Assembly: GCF_001649575.2 (NCBI RefSeq)
Contig: NC_051441.1
Span: forward strand, 14,724,222 to 14,788,221
DNA: 64,000 nucleotides
Direction: 5' to 3'
From: Kryptolebias marmoratus
Taxonomy: Eukaryota > Chordata > Actinopteri > Cyprinodontiformes > Rivulidae
A model generated the notes under the pieces. The model did no database searches and was not told the DNA's origin. It saw nothing but the letters and a program-made list of their open reading frames with translations. The position numbers and the translations under genes are program-made. How positions within the stretch are numbered: the stretch's first letter is position 1; every line of letters starts with the position of its first letter. Below are positions 24,281-37,393 of the stretch, in pieces.

Positions 24281-25254
24281 GGCAAAAACATGATCACAAC
24301 CCTTCAGTAGTGGACGATAATGATCTCAGCTTAAACATAATGGTGTACATGTCACAGATATTGCTCAGTTATTTATTTTGGAAGGACTAATTTTTGCTTT
24401 TGCACCTCCACAAGAATTCAAAATCTAGCCAAAATGCATAGATAATACTAAGTAGACAGCCTTCCACCCTTCTCACAGAAATACATTCATATATATCATA
24501 CTCTAAGCACACTCTGTAATGTAGATCAGCTGATGGTGTTTTCACCCATGATGCTCCACTGCAAAGTAGCATGAGCGTGGTTTTGTTTCATTGTGCTTAC
24601 CAATATTGCACTGTTGCACTTTTCAGAACTTTTCCCCCCACTCAGTGACTCTGGATGTCTGCCAGTGCCACCCCCACCATCTCTATCCAATATTGATTGT
24701 CCTTCATCTGTTCAACATTGCATTAAAGCCACACTTTCGGGACCTAAATGGTTGAGCGAGCTCACTTCAGTGGGTTGTGCTTTCTGACGCTGCATTTTGC
24801 AGTGGACTTGGGAGTGGGATGAGAAATATCCCAATTAATCAGTATGAAGTGGGGGGAGGGGGGTTAAAAAGAAAAAAAGAAAAAGAAACCCTTGAGTCAG
24901 GTTCACTCTGTGTTCGTTTTAATCAAATCCACCCTGACTTCACTTTAATCACTGCACTTTTCTCGAAAGCTAAATACTAAATAAAGCCTGGGGACCATGA
25001 GGGACTGGGGGTGGTAAACCCTGGGGAGATGGTCTGTCATCAGCTGAGCTTGTTACCGGAGTGAAAAATTAACCTCTTTATAGGCACCTGACGCAGAGAG
25101 ACACCCGATTCACTGTGCACAGTGAATCATAGCATAATGCAGCATACGTTATAATGAGTCACACATTTTTCTAAGCATGTTTTGTCTTGTGTCTATTATT
25201 ACAAAGTCTTTGATTTCTAGGATTTCCATAGGCAGAATACAGTAACATAGGTAG
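24281..25254. other. unassigned sequence with a perfect 22-bp palindrome
   Basis: No gene was found. 25107-25128 is a perfect palindrome, GATTCACTGTGC followed by its mirror ACAGTGAATC. The surrounding 24.6-25.1 kb is less AT-rich than average. Confidence 0.4.
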
Positions 25255-25420
25255 CATTCCTTGAAGGAATGCATATTGCCTGCTGCTTCGCATGCCAAAG
25301 TTTTAAAAAAAGGATATGTTAGTGCTCAGAGTATGAGTTGAAGAAGAGTCTCAGCTACTACTACACCAGATTTGAATTTTTGACAGTCAATACGTGAGCA
25401 GGACTTTATAATGTCCCTTT
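25255..25420 (-). repeat. dispersed repeat family R, partial copy
   Basis: Head CCTTGAAGGAATGCATATTG then GCCTGCTGC and AGTGCTCAGAGTATGAGTTG, as at 12.9 and 23.7 kb. It breaks off before the core. Confidence 0.6.
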
Positions 25421-26274
25421 GTCTAGCAAGTCAAAAAAGGCATTAAAAACAACTATTAGAGTTCAAAAGAATTAGTAATATGTATAAAAAGGTTATGTAT
25501 AGAGGTTATGAACAATAAACATCTTACCTGTTGTGGATAGATTTTAAAACAACCTCAGTTTGGAGAAATACTTTAATTTTGACTGGAATGATGAGCTCAG
25601 ACTTAAAGCTTTCTTGCAAATCTTAAACCTTTATATCACTTTACACAATTTTGCATTACATTGTTGTTCACATAGAACTGTTTGGGTGTTTTCAACAAAC
25701 AGCAACAGCAGCAGTAAGTTGTAGCAATTCCTGTGTGGCCTCGGGCACTACCTGCAGGATTATCAAAATATTGGTAACTCGTGCTAGCAAAATGAGTCAA
25801 ATGCAGACAGCTGGCAGTGCAAAAAAAACCTTAAAAGTTTTATGTTTGTCGTAATTCAGATTTGAAAAAAAACATCCATAAAGACGCCATCTAGCAATCC
25901 CAGTAACTACAAAAGAATAAAACCTTTCTACGGTGCTCCGTTTCAAATATAGGGCTCAAACTCCCAGTGACATCACTCTAAACCAATAAAAATTGTGTTT
26001 TCAAACCGTTACCCTTATTAACAAAACTTGCATGTTGCTAGCTAGGTGACAAATCACCCAATCTCAACTAACTATACATCATTTTGAAGCGTTTGAGATG
26101 AAGAATTTAAAACTAATAACTCAAAATGAAAAGATTCCTCATTGTGACTCATTTTGCCTGGAAGAACTGTATTCTGCAAAGTGATGGTAGTTAATAAAAA
26201 GTGTTTGAATGAACTATTCAGCAGTTTTTGTGATTAATCCTCATTCAGACAAGCAGTTAGCTTGTCAGTCTGTT
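25421..26274. other. unassigned AT-rich sequence, no gene seen
   Basis: No supported feature. Confidence 0.3.
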
Positions 26275-26830
26275 GAGAATTATAGTGCTTTGAAAATGTA
26301 GTCCGTAAAACCCTTTAAATCTTTCCATCTTTTGTTGCGCAACAATCCCAAACTTCAAAGTATTTTACTGGGATTTTATGTGATAGACCAACGTAAAGTA
26401 GTTCATAACCATTTAACCTAATTTCTAAACTAATACTGCTTAAAACTTTTTAACAGATTTATCCCAGACCTGTGTCTCATGGTCTTCATGATGATGTTTG
26501 AACACTAACGAACCTCTGAGGCTGTCACAGAACAGCTGTATTTATATTAGGATTGTTTTACACAAAGGTGGACTTACTAATTAGGTGACTTCTGAAAGCA
26601 TACACAGTATGTTTTTCCATCCACTTCACACCTATGGGCTAATTTGTGGTTCTAACAGGACAACATGTGTAAAGTCTATTTCTCCAAACTAATGTAAGAA
26701 GCAAGAACCCCACTTTAAAATATTTGAACTGCTCCTTTAGACATCATTACTACAAATTACTTGAAGAAAACCATCTGCTTTATTTGTCAACCTAATTTTA
26801 CAGAAAAGTCTTAAAGTTTTGTTTTATGTC
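26275..26830 (-). mobile_element. non-autonomous Tc1-like element or relic
   Basis: GGGATTTTATGTGATAGACC followed by AACGTAAAGTAGTTCATAA is the terminal region of a widespread fish Tc1-type element. GAACCTCTGAGGCTGTCACA then GAACAGCTGTATTTATA and TTAGGTGACTTCTGAAAGC are also characteristic. No transposase coding remains. Confidence 0.65.
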
Positions 26831-27894
26831 ACATCCGGTTCTGAACTTGTTCCTGTACAACATTTTTACAGGGAAATTCCTGAAGAAGCATGAAGAAAAT
26901 TTCCTGGAAACACGACAGTGTAAATCTTACATTCGTGCTTTGCCTCCCCTCCTTGAATGTTGTTTTGGTGCCCTTCAGTAATGCACTTTAGCTGGGAATT
27001 GCTCCAAATGAGCAGCCTCCTGGTCGCATTCAGGTGCATGCGAATGTCAGCTGAAAGTGGGAAATGGGCTTCATGCATCAAAAATCTCCTGTAACTCAAA
27101 ATATAGATGCTAAATAAATAGGTTATGAAGGACAATCAAACCAAGAAACCATGAAAGGCATGTTTTCTTTTAGAGTCAAGCATGTTGATGCAAAGCTCTG
27201 CCTGAAACCCTGCTGGACCTCAACGGTACCAGGAGAGCGCAGAAACAGCAAGCTGCAAATTCAAAAGTTGAGCGTGATAAAAAAAAAAAAAAAACACCTT
27301 AAGAGCTGAGCGATAAGACCAATTGAACAAAACAAAAGTGGTGAAAATACGTGCAGAGAGAAAGTCATTAATCTCTGAGATGTCCCTTCCTCTCCGGTTT
27401 TAAATTACCTACCTATTTATAGGATGTCGTCCAGACTGGACCCCAGTGTCAGGGGCATTCTCATTGGTGTAAATTGAGGTCAAAAGTCAAGTGATTTAAC
27501 TCCAGTTACAGGCTTTGTCTTAGGAATGTGTATGGTGAGTCTCTTTGTGTGTGTGTGTGCATGTGTGTTCGAGAAAGAAAGAGCAATGACTTAACTCTTC
27601 TCTGATTGCGTCTCCCATGCGGCTTCATTATCCAAGCTGGAGAGTCGCACACTGAGGCAGCAGAATCACCAATAATGGGACAAGTTCCAGGAAAATGGAG
27701 AAGAAAGATAAGACAGCACACACAAACATGCTCAATTTGAATCGTGCAATCAATACTAGTGGAACATAGCCTATGGAGTGTTAGTAAACTGTTGTTTATC
27801 AACCATTAGTTATTGAGCATTCTTTGATTAAACAAATCTTGCCTCTAAAATACAACAAAATATGACTAATAAAGGCTGGTGGAGGGGAAGGAAG
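26831..27894. other. unassigned sequence, no gene seen
   Basis: Includes an A16 run at about 27280. No exon was recognised. Confidence 0.3.
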
Positions 27895-29222
27895 ACTAGG
27901 GCTGGGTAATAATCAAATCAAATATTACAATCGGAATTCTCACATCTATGTGATGTCATTTGTAAATGCCAGTTTGAGTGCACGCATATTTCTTAGTTTT
28001 CTGTTCACGCTGCATTCAAGTACTCACTTATTCACTTTACAACAGTCCCAGATGTTATATTAGTCAGATAACATTTTGACTCATTAATCAAATGACTCAG
28101 TCTTCCTCTCTCATGTGTCTCTTCCACGTTTAAGCTGCTGCACCATCAGTCACTCGACACAGTGTTGTTTGGAATGTAAACATAAAGTAGCCACCCAGGG
28201 AGCAAAAGTTTTTTTTATTCAACGTAAAAGACTGGCGTCAGTTTGGGCTGAAAAACCAATTATGGACCAACTTTTTAAGCTCAAATGTTAAAAAATGTGC
28301 CATTGACTCTGCACTGAATAAATATTAAATTAGCTACATTGAAATGATAGCTTGAAACTATTTCAGTACTGTGTGTGCACCTGCTTTTTGAGTTGTGAAA
28401 TGGAAACATTGTAAATTCATCGTAATATTCAATAATGTTAAATCTAATGTCTAATAAAAAATAACTTTGCATATACACATACATAGTAACAAGCTGCAGA
28501 GAGAGCTATAGCATGGCAAATTGTGGCAAGAGTAATGTTGCTTTATTTCTGTTGAAAAAAAAAAAAGTTATTTTATTTTGACCAAGGTGCACCAAGCGTC
28601 ATCTATTACCAGTGTTTTAGCATCATCGGAGGCTAGCAATTATAAATCAGTACAGGGTCATAAAGCAGCACCATGCGATGCTTTATTAAGGGCATTATGT
28701 TTCCACAGAGTTAGTCTCATGCAACAATCAATGAAATTAATCATTCAGTTGGACTGAAGGAGTAGAGGGAACAATCTTCAACACCGACCGCAGTTAGGAA
28801 ACAAGTCTGCAGCCATGCAACAAGTTACTCCTCAGGGAAAGGTTTCAGCACAGGAAGAACATAATAAAAGGCTGTAGGTCCTCAGTGAAACCTCAGAGTG
28901 GTGACAGACTCCTGTTCTTGGCTAAGAAGCATTTGCCTTAGTGTCTAAAAAGCAAAAATACTGTTTATTTATTTTATTTCAGTTATTTTTTACATTCTAC
29001 TACTTAAGTTCAGCACCTATTAGATAATAAAGTTTAAAAAGTCTAAATGAAGATGTAATTTTTTTTTTGTTATTTAAAACTCTTACTGTTTAATTTTTGA
29101 ATGTGCAGTCCAGACATTTCCTTTTTTTAACCTAAAAATAAAATAGAGAAGTTGTGATGTCCATTCTCACACACAAAGAAAATTGTGATTCACATTTTAG
29201 CAAGAATTGTGCAGCCCTCAGA
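27895..29222. mobile_element. possible hAT-like element bounded by TAGGGCTG / CAGCCCT ends
   Basis: The left end reads CTAGGGCTGGGTAATAATC and the right end AATTGTGCAGCCCTCAG. AGGGCTG and CAGCCCT are inverted, and both resemble ends of common fish hAT-type repeats. No 8-bp target duplication is evident and the interior shows no transposase, so the two ends might instead belong to separate relics. Confidence 0.35.
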
Positions 29223-31165
29223 AGGACCCATGTATTGTTTTTAACCATCTGATGATGTCAAATGAAGATCTTTCAGAAGCTGCAGCGGTGTTGCTCATTG
29301 AGAGTTGATTTTGAAATTAACAACCTTAGATTGCTGATAGAAATCGAAGAAAACTTTAAAAAACCTTCAAGAAAGCCAAGCTGATTCTGTTGCGTTACTC
29401 CCGTTGTACTATTTGTCACTTGAATTGAAACAACAGAATTACTAAAATTCAAGGGAAATAGTCTCGTCGGGGAAAAAAAATAAAATAAATGAGGAAACAC
29501 ACACTTTAGTTTGTGGACGGTTTCAGCCCCAGCTCACTTTCCAGCATCATTATGTGTCACTTATTTACCAAATCCCACTGCACGCTTCAGACTGCACAGC
29601 TGTGAAGTTTATTAGGTCAAACTAAACCTTTTAAAAAGTCTTCGGAATAAAAGTGTTGCAACCTCGTTTATCACCCCTTATTAAAGTAATTTTTACTTCA
29701 TTACTACGGTGAGTTTTGCTTCTGGTGGAGAATATTCCTGACAGCAGCCTTGTGAAAACGTCGGTGTTTCACTCCCTTAGGAATAAGAAAAGGTTTGACT
29801 CATCGATACACACCAAGACCGTCGTATATATCCAAGGCACAGACTTTATTTTTAGATGCATTAAAATTAGAGCAACTCTCAGTTTTCTACTTCTACTTAA
29901 ATGCTATTCAAGAGGGAGCATTGTTTAAAAAGAAAAGAGATCTTCACTTTGAACTTTATTTTGTAAAATTGCTCCCTGTTGTATTTTAAAACCATGAAAC
30001 TCTCCTGTTAAATGTCCAGAAAGCTTCTGCAGTCATGCAGGCTCATCTTTATAAGGATGGACTTTTTTTTAGAAAAGAAAAAAAAAAAAAAAAAAAAAAA
30101 AAAAAACGCTGTAAATGAATTTCAAGCGGTGAAAAGTTTCCAGCAACCCCCATCAGTGTCACAGCTCGGTTCCATGCAGAGCTCAGGCTGCCACTGTCCT
30201 GCAGGGACAGCCGTTGTCAAGACAACCAGAGTGCATGTGACAGCCAATCAGATGAAAACCCCCGGCCCACGTCAGGTCCCATGATGTCTGCTCCTCGCTC
30301 ACAATAAATTGTGTGTGTATATATATGTGTGTGTATAAATGTGTGTGTTTTATACGTGAGCATGTTGGGTAACTACATGCCTGCTAGCGGTGGTGTCCAT
30401 CTTGGCTGTGTCATTGTATGCAGACCTGTCTGTGGTGATGCTATGTGACACAGTTCTGTCCTCTGCCTGTGTGGTTCATGTTAAATGTGATACCGTCTTA
30501 AATTAGCTGTGCATTAAAATGCCAATGTGTCTTACTAAGACAAAAAAAGTATAAATGTGAATGGTTTCACATGGACTTTTGTGTCCGTTTGTTTATGTGG
30601 TTGATCATATGGACAATGCTGTTGCTTTAAACAAATCCACGAAGATGCATCCTGACAGCAGGACCAGTCAGAATTTATAATAGTAATAGGGTACAAGTTT
30701 TTGTATGTACGTTTGCCTGTGGGGGTTGTGTTTCCGTACAAAGTATGGAAGGTTTGCTCCTTATTTGACCTCAAAGAACGCCGGGCAAAAACTAGGACAG
30801 GAAGTACACTTCACGTACAGACACACAAAAAGTCATCTAATTCAGATCGACCTGGCTGAAGCACACTAAAATACATTTTTGATGTAGTTTAAATGTGAAA
30901 TAAGTAAAGTTTCATGTTTGCCGTCTTGCTGCTTTGTGAATAAGTTCAGAATGATAGTGACATGAAGTAGCTTCACTATCCGGACATTCATCAGGTAATG
31001 TTTGACAAGTGATGGTGCTTTTTGAGAAGATAAGGAAAAAAAAAGAGGAAAGACCCTTTGTATCAAAATTTCTCTGAAAAAAAAAAAAAAAAAAAAAAAC
31101 TCAAAGAGAAGCAGTAGAAATAGTCCAACCATTTTTATGGTCTACTCTTTCTTAGCAGGTGCCAT
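29223..31165. other. unassigned sequence with a poly-A run and a possible promoter-like motif cluster
   Basis: Holds a long A run at about 30078-30106, a TG-rich patch near 30310 and another A run near 31078-31099. Around 30213-30274 there are an RFX-like GTTGTCAAGACAAC, a CCAATCAG and an ACGTCA within 62 bases. No coding exon accompanies them. Confidence 0.35.
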
Positions 31166-31169
31166 ATTC

Positions 31170-31558
31170 CACTGTTTTTCTAATTGATGTTTTCAGTAAA
31201 ACTTCATAATTATTTCTGCAGCAAACAGGGAGCCAAAGAAGTGAAGCAAGCGCCAGGTAAATGTGTTTACGCTTTTTTTGTTCATGTTAAAAAAACAAGC
31301 TGCAGCATCCTGAACTAACTCTAGCCATACGCGGTTGGACTGGCTAACACCAACACACAAAGTTACAGTAATCCAGCTGAATGTGATGAAATCACATGTT
31401 CAAAGTCTTTAAAATATAAAAGTGATTTCACTTTAAATAAAAGCCTCAGTTTTAAGAACAATGTATTTACTACTGAACTAATTTGTTTCTCAAAGTTCAA
31501 ATTTGAATCAGAGCTCACTCCCAGATATTTTACATGTGATTTACATTGGGCTCCAGGC
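31170..31558 (-). mobile_element. L2/CR1-like LINE reverse-transcriptase fragment
   Basis: The minus strand next to the gap reads VKYLGVSSDSNLNFEKQISS, then FLKLRLLFKVKSLLYFKDFE, matching the NLGVxFDSxLxFxxHI and HLKNIARLRPxLSxxD blocks of fish L2-type LINEs. In other frames WITVTLC, LELVQDAAA and a LASLHWLPV-like piece follow in the family's order. Frameshifted; non-functional. Confidence 0.75.
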
Positions 31559-31658
31559 NNNNNNNNNNNNNNNNNNNNNNNNNNNNNNNNNNNNNNNNNN
31601 NNNNNNNNNNNNNNNNNNNNNNNNNNNNNNNNNNNNNNNNNNNNNNNNNNNNNNNNNN
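31559..31658. other. assembly gap (100 N)
   Basis: Round 100-N placeholder that interrupts the LINE fragment. A T22 run follows at about 31679-31700. Confidence 0.99.
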
Positions 31659-31700
31659 ACATCTAGGCTTTAGTTGTCTTTTTTTTTTTTTTTTTTTTTT

Positions 31701-34700
31701 ACAGTCGACGCTACTGATTGGTCAAATTTAACCTCAACGATGATGAGGTGCTTTGAAAAGACTGGCCAAGAATCATAATACATGTTTCTTTTATCTCCAA
31801 TTGGCTTAAACAGTAAAAGTTTTCAAATTTGCTGCAATCAAGCTACAATCTAATAGGTTATGTAGGTCGTGCAGACTGTTGTGGGGTTGTCACCTAATGA
31901 GAAAGAGGCTTATAGAAACCAAATTCCTTGTGGATTTTATCAGGATATGAAGAACTCTAAACAAGTGGAACGGGGAAGATTTAGGGTCAAATCAAGCTGA
32001 AAGAGAGAAGTGTTCTTGTTCGTAAAATTGTCTTTGGTTGAGTATAAAAACTGTTATTTTGTGGTGTGTGCCTGATGTTATTGGTATCAGATGTCATTTC
32101 AGCAACTGAAGATATTCATTTCTGGCAAAAAGATTGTTTATCTCTGTCTCTCTCAATAACATTTCTGTTCTTCTATTCCCTTTCTCATCCTAAACTCTTT
32201 ATGTTGTTCTTATCCTCATCCCTGCAATCCACACGCTCCGTTGAGGCTTCTCGGTTTATTTCCTTCAAGGACAATAAACCTATAGGAGCGGTCAGCAAAA
32301 ACTCTGTAGCCTTCGCAAAAGTGAGCAACTTATCCTGAACTTGTAACTTTACCTTCGCCCCTCGCGTTCCCACTGCTTTTTGCATAAACATAAATGCGCA
32401 CATACGGCATGTTGTATGTATGCATGCATACACGCGCTACTTTAGGAATCAAAGCTCTGCTTAGTAATGTCTGTCACGTCTCTTTTTCCATCTTGCTTTC
32501 ATCTTCCTTGTAATTTACCAGCTTGTCCTTCACTGCTTATTTTCCCTCTGTTATCAGAGTGTTTCTTTGATCTTAACGTGTCTCTTCACAATTTCTTGAT
32601 TTAACATATCTATTTACTTCGTTTTCTGTTTCTATGGATGACAATGCAGGGGTTTTTATTATTATTATTATTTTCATGACAGGGTCTGTGCAAGGAAAAG
32701 GAGCTGCTCAGCACAAATCCCACCTCTTTGATGCTGGAAGTGATCAGCTACATGTTTCCTAAGTGGCTGCTGCTGGTTCTGCTGTTGTACTTGTTGTTGC
32801 TGGTGTTTCAGCTTTCATTTGGATGGAACCTTCTGGGTGGAATAAAATATTCATGATGGCAAAGAAAGGAAACATCAAACTCTACAAGCCTACATCCTGC
32901 ACCATACTGTGCGTAGACACTTACCGTGTGGTGGGCAGAGAGGAGGAGAAAGTAAATACACTGAGGTACACACGTATAGATATTTTCTTTGCATCAACAG
33001 CTGTGGTTTCAACATATAGATTACACTTTGTTTCTTCCCTTGTTCTGTTTTCCACTACTTATCAAAAAGATGAAAAATTCTTTTCTTTTCTCATCAAACT
33101 CCAGATCTTCATCACTGGTTTATCCACTGTGCATGTTGAGAAAACCAGCTTTATTTTTTTGTTATCTAAGGTGCTTGTCTGCTTGCTTCGAGGAACTGAA
33201 AAATTTAGGCTTTTACCTTCAACATTTACTTTTGAAAGCTTCCTTTGTGAAATATTCATGCCTTAATCTTGTTGAACAAGGATGCTGCATTAACATTCTC
33301 AGCAGCATCATTTTTTTAGCTGTTTTTTTTGTCTGCCCTTCAGACATTGTCAAACTACAGTTTAAAAAGGGTGAAAATGGGAATAAATGAAATAGGCAGG
33401 AAGATTAACGTACTGTCCACAATTTTACATCAGAGTTTGATGGCTTTTAGTTTGATCAATTATGATGAGAAGGTTGTGTTTGAGGTTCTTTCCTTTTCTG
33501 CCAGAATGAATACATGTAGCTGTTCCTGTAGCAGCGGAGATATGAAACAGTCATATAGTTCCACTTTGAAACTTGCATCACATAAAATAAACTACATTCG
33601 GCAATAAAAGCAGCAGGGACATCTACAACAAGCGGAGCATCTGTAGACTCACTCGTAACTTGACACGTCGTATCGCTGTATATAAAACATATATGTAGCC
33701 TCTGGGTCTAGCAACCTCAAACCTAAAAAAGGGCCTAAAATTCCTAAAACTTCATTCTCTTTAAAGAGCAAACAAATTAAAAAAGAAAAAAGAAAAACGC
33801 AGGCCGCTGTTAAGACTAAAAATAATTTTACTTCACATTATTAGTTTGGAGAAAATGTTTCTTGTAAGTTTGTGGTCATCATCGCTGGCTCGTCTTCCTC
33901 ACCTATAGTTTTCTGGCCAACAATTATTGTCCTTTCGCTGTAAAATCATTTCATTTCCTCTGCTTTTTCCTTCCTTTTCATCCTTCCGTGAAACTAAAGC
34001 TACATGCTCGAGTGTCCTTCTCTTCAATTAGATATTGCATCTCTCACACCACCACTATCATTACAAACTATGAAATTTGATTGAATCTTCCACTGTGGTG
34101 CACATAGAACAGCTAGAAAACTTAGAGGCTGATTGGAAATTTTACTAAAAATGGAACAAAGATACACATTCACTCAAGGGGCTTTAGTAGCTTGGTTGTC
34201 AGCGCTGCAGTCTGGTAATCCTGGTTTAAGTCCAGGTTGTTACCTCTCTATGTGTGTCAAGACCATTATGTAATTTTCTCACATTAATGTAATTCTAAGG
34301 GAGAAAATGTATCATGCTGTAGTTTAAGGACGAATGATTTGTCGATTCCAACACCTGAAGGCAAAGTCAGTCACATAAGAACTTTAGTTTTCATTGTAGT
34401 GACGCCTTTAACTTTTTCGAATTTTCTAACGTAGCTGAACACACCCTCACCTCTAAAACATACGATGAGAAGCAGGGTGAGAACATGAATAAATTATATG
34501 TGAAAAATGAAGGGGACTCGTGCGTAAAGGATTTTCTCATGTCATTTTTAAAAAAAGGTTTAGCTCCATATATTCTGTGCATTAAATGTGTGTGGGATGT
34601 GTGTGTGTGGGTGCTCATGTACCTTTACAAGGTCTTTCTAAAATGTTAAAAAATACATAGTAAAATATGTGTACGTAAAGAATGTTTTTTAAAAAATCCA

Positions 34701-34739
34701 CATAGGGGGAAGGAAAATGCATGAAACCTTAAAACTGAC
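31701..34739. other. unassigned sequence, no gene seen
   Basis: AT-rich. The longest open frame (32763-33266) runs over a CTG/GTT-rich patch and lacks domain or splice support. A tRNA-like GGTTTAAGTCC box near 34227 suggests another decayed SINE. Confidence 0.35.
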
Positions 34740-35175
34740 TTAAGGAGAAAATGGAAAGAGGCCACTGGATGAGTTTATGAACACATGCAGCCAATATGCC
34801 TTAAAATGCTGTTTTTCACAAGTGAAAACACACTCAGTCAACATGAATGCACCACTTACTCATACCCTTTCAAACATCTCCCTCTTGTGTTAGAAGGTTA
34901 GACTGCAGAAGCAGCAAACGCAGCAGTGACATTTGTGATCAGTTCAAATCCTCAAATCTCTGCCTGTATATTTATGTCTATCATACATGACGATACATCA
35001 CCAGTTCTATCAATATCATATATTCAGCACATCTGGATGTGTGTAACACGGTGCTTCAGACAATAAAAAGTGTGTGTTTAAGTGGGTAATTTAGTTCTGA
35101 CTTGAGTGTGTGTGCAGAAACACAGATCCAGTAAAATCAAGTTACTAATATGAAATCCTTCTGAAATATTCCTTG
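34740..35175 (+). repeat. segmental duplicate D1 (partner at 41990-42385)
   Basis: It shares long runs with 41990-42385 in the same orientation and order: GAACACATGCAGCCAATATG, GTCAACATGAATGCACCACT, GTGATCAGTTCAAATCCTCA, ACATCACCAGTTCTAT and CAGATCCAGTAAAATCAAGT. The two copies bracket the zinc-finger locus about 7.2 kb apart. Confidence 0.8.
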
Positions 35176-35871
35176 AGTACTGCAATCCATTGTAGACACT
35201 GGAGCTTCTGCATCTATTTTACCAGAAATTATTTACAAGCAACATCTGGCACAATGTCCACCGACAGAACTGAAAAACTCTCTCTGAAATCTCTCTTCTC
35301 CTGACTGATCTCTCACGTGTTGATTTTAAAGCTGAACGTGAAGACCGTCCTAAACTTAACAACACTGCAACAAATCGTCTACTCAAGGATAGCCTAAAGT
35401 GAAGAAAACCCTTCCAGAGAAAGTTAAACCTAAAATAATAATTGTATTTGAGTAAATAACATTCATGAAATGTAATTTTTTTTAGATTTGGTTTCATTTA
35501 TTTTCACAGAGGGCCACATGAGCATTATGGTTGTCCTCAAAGGGCCAGCTGTAACTGTGATATGTAACTAAATACAATGCAATGTAAAATAAAAGTAACT
35601 AACATATTGTTAAATAACCATTTCTGTATTTATTAATTATTCAAGTTTCAAATAATACACATGCATTTGCATAGATGTAAAAATGTATGTTAGCTTATTG
35701 TTCTGTTACTATAATATGTATTCTTTCATCAGGTTATTATGAAGGCAGGTAAAAAGGTCCTTTTATCAGCTGCACACAGCCTTGCAGAGATTAGTATACA
35801 TTCAACTAATACATAGTTCCCATTAGACGCCAAACTTCTGGACACTCACCCTTTCGTCGCCATCACTATAG

Positions 35872-36068
35872 GCCAGCGGTCTCCAATCCTGGTCCTGGAG
35901 AGCCACCATCCTGCATGTTTCACTTGTTTCTCTGCTCCAACACTCCTGATTTGAATCAATGGGTGATTAACAGGCTTCTGCAGAACATGAAGAGGTGATT
36001 TAACCTCTGAATCAGGTGTGTCGAAGCAGGGAAACAAGTAACACATGCAGGATAGTGGCCCTCGAGTC
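35872..36068 (+). mobile_element. hAT-type MITE
   Basis: Left terminus CAGCGGTCTCCAATCCTGGT then CCTGGAGAGCCACCATCCTG, the shared core GTGATTAACAGGCTTCTGCA, and a truncated right arm ending CATGCAGGATAGTGGCCCTC. The arms are mutually inverted, as in this palindromic MITE family. Confidence 0.75.
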
Positions 36069-36311
36069 ATGCAGAAGTGTGATAGTTAAGCAATGTCCTT
36101 TAGTGGTGGGTTTACAAGGAAATAACTTCAATTATGAACGAAAGTTAGAAAGTATTTATACACACCTAGAAAATATAAAAAGTCTCAATATACAATAACA
36201 TATGTACATTAAATTAACAGCACTTAAAATGCAACATATCATGACAAAACCTTATTTAAAATTTACAATATTGCACCTTCTATGGCTATCACCAAACAAA
36301 CTTCAAAACAA

Positions 36312-36668
36312 CCTCATCCATTTATTTTCTTTTACCCGCTCCTCCTTTCTGGGTCACGAGGAGCTGGTGTCCATCTCCAGCAGTCCCTGTGCGAGAGGCG
36401 GGGGAACACCCTGGACAGGTCGCAGGTCCATCATAGGGACATATGAGACAAACTGCCATTCACACTCTCACTCACACTTAGAGACAATTTAGAGTTACCA
36501 ATTAACCTAACATGCATGTTTTTGGTCTGTGGGAGGAAACTGGAGTACCCGGAGTAAATGCACGTTTGCACAGGGAGAACCTGCAAACTCCACCCAGCCC
36601 CAGGTCAGGAAGCAATCCTGCAACCTTCTTGCCAGGAGGCGACAGCTCCAATCACTGCACCACTATTC
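36312..36668 (-). repeat. tRNA-like short interspersed repeat, near full-length minus copy
   Basis: Forward landmarks: CATCTCCAGCAGTCCCTGTG, ACATGCATGTTTTTGGTCTG, TGGGAGGAAACTGGAGTACC and GGAGAACCTGCAAACTCC. These are reverse complements of the plus-strand copies. Confidence 0.85.
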
Positions 36669-37004
36669 CACCAAAAACAACTTATGTTGTATTACATATG
36701 TAAACCATCAGCCATCTGGACTGAGGCTATTTAATGCAAAATCTCATCAATTCAGAGCCATTGTATCCTATTAAAAAAACAAACAAACTAGAAAGTGCAT
36801 CAATAACAGCATGAGTAGTATTCTATGTTATCACAGGGTTGTTTCTCTGTATTTATATGCATTAATCATTTCTGACAGATATTCTATTCAGGAGCTGACA
36901 AGATCAATCTGGTGTTTTTGCATTTAAACAGTACATGATTGCAGTGGTTCTTCATAAATATTAGACAAGTTTTCAGTCGGGTGTGACATAGATACCATCC
37001 ATTT

Positions 37005-37262
37005 TCTTCACCTGCTTTTTTTTGAATGCGGGAAGCTGGCGCCTATCTCCAGCAGTCACTGCGCGAGAGGCGGGGGACACCCTGGAGAGGTCACACGTCC
37101 ATCACAGGGACACACAGAAACAATCGAGACAAACAACCAGGTTTTCACTCATGACAATTTTAGAGTTACCAATGAACCTAGCATGCATGTTTTTTGGTCT
37201 ATGGAAGGAAACTGGAGGAACTGGAGAAAAGCCACACATGCATGGGGAGAACATGCAAATTC
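37005..37262 (-). repeat. tRNA-like short interspersed repeat, partial minus copy
   Basis: Shares TCTCCAGCAGTCACTGCGCG, GCATGCATGTTTTTTGGTC and GGGGAGAACATGCAAATTC with the preceding copy, only about 340 bases away in the same orientation. Truncated at the tRNA-like end. Confidence 0.8.
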
Positions 37263-37393
37263 TTAATAGAAACATAAATACAAATATCACTGCAAGTAAA
37301 AACTACTGCAATTATGAGAAACAATTTTCCAAAGCATCCAGACTATTTAACATCAAACCCTAGAGCTGATCAGTTTGAATTATGTGTAAACTC

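Noticed and set aside
31220..31255. Exon-like segment with a TTTCTGCAG acceptor and CCAG|GTAAATG donor on the plus strand
   Set aside because: The opposite strand reads as part of the L2 LINE reverse transcriptase (LASLHWLPV-like), so the splice-like ends are coincidental.
32752..33266. Hydrophobic small open frame (MFPKWLLLVLLLYL) and an overlapping 167-codon frame
   Set aside because: The hydrophobic run comes from CTG/TTG-rich sequence; there is no domain, downstream exon or Kozak-like context. Kept as unassigned.
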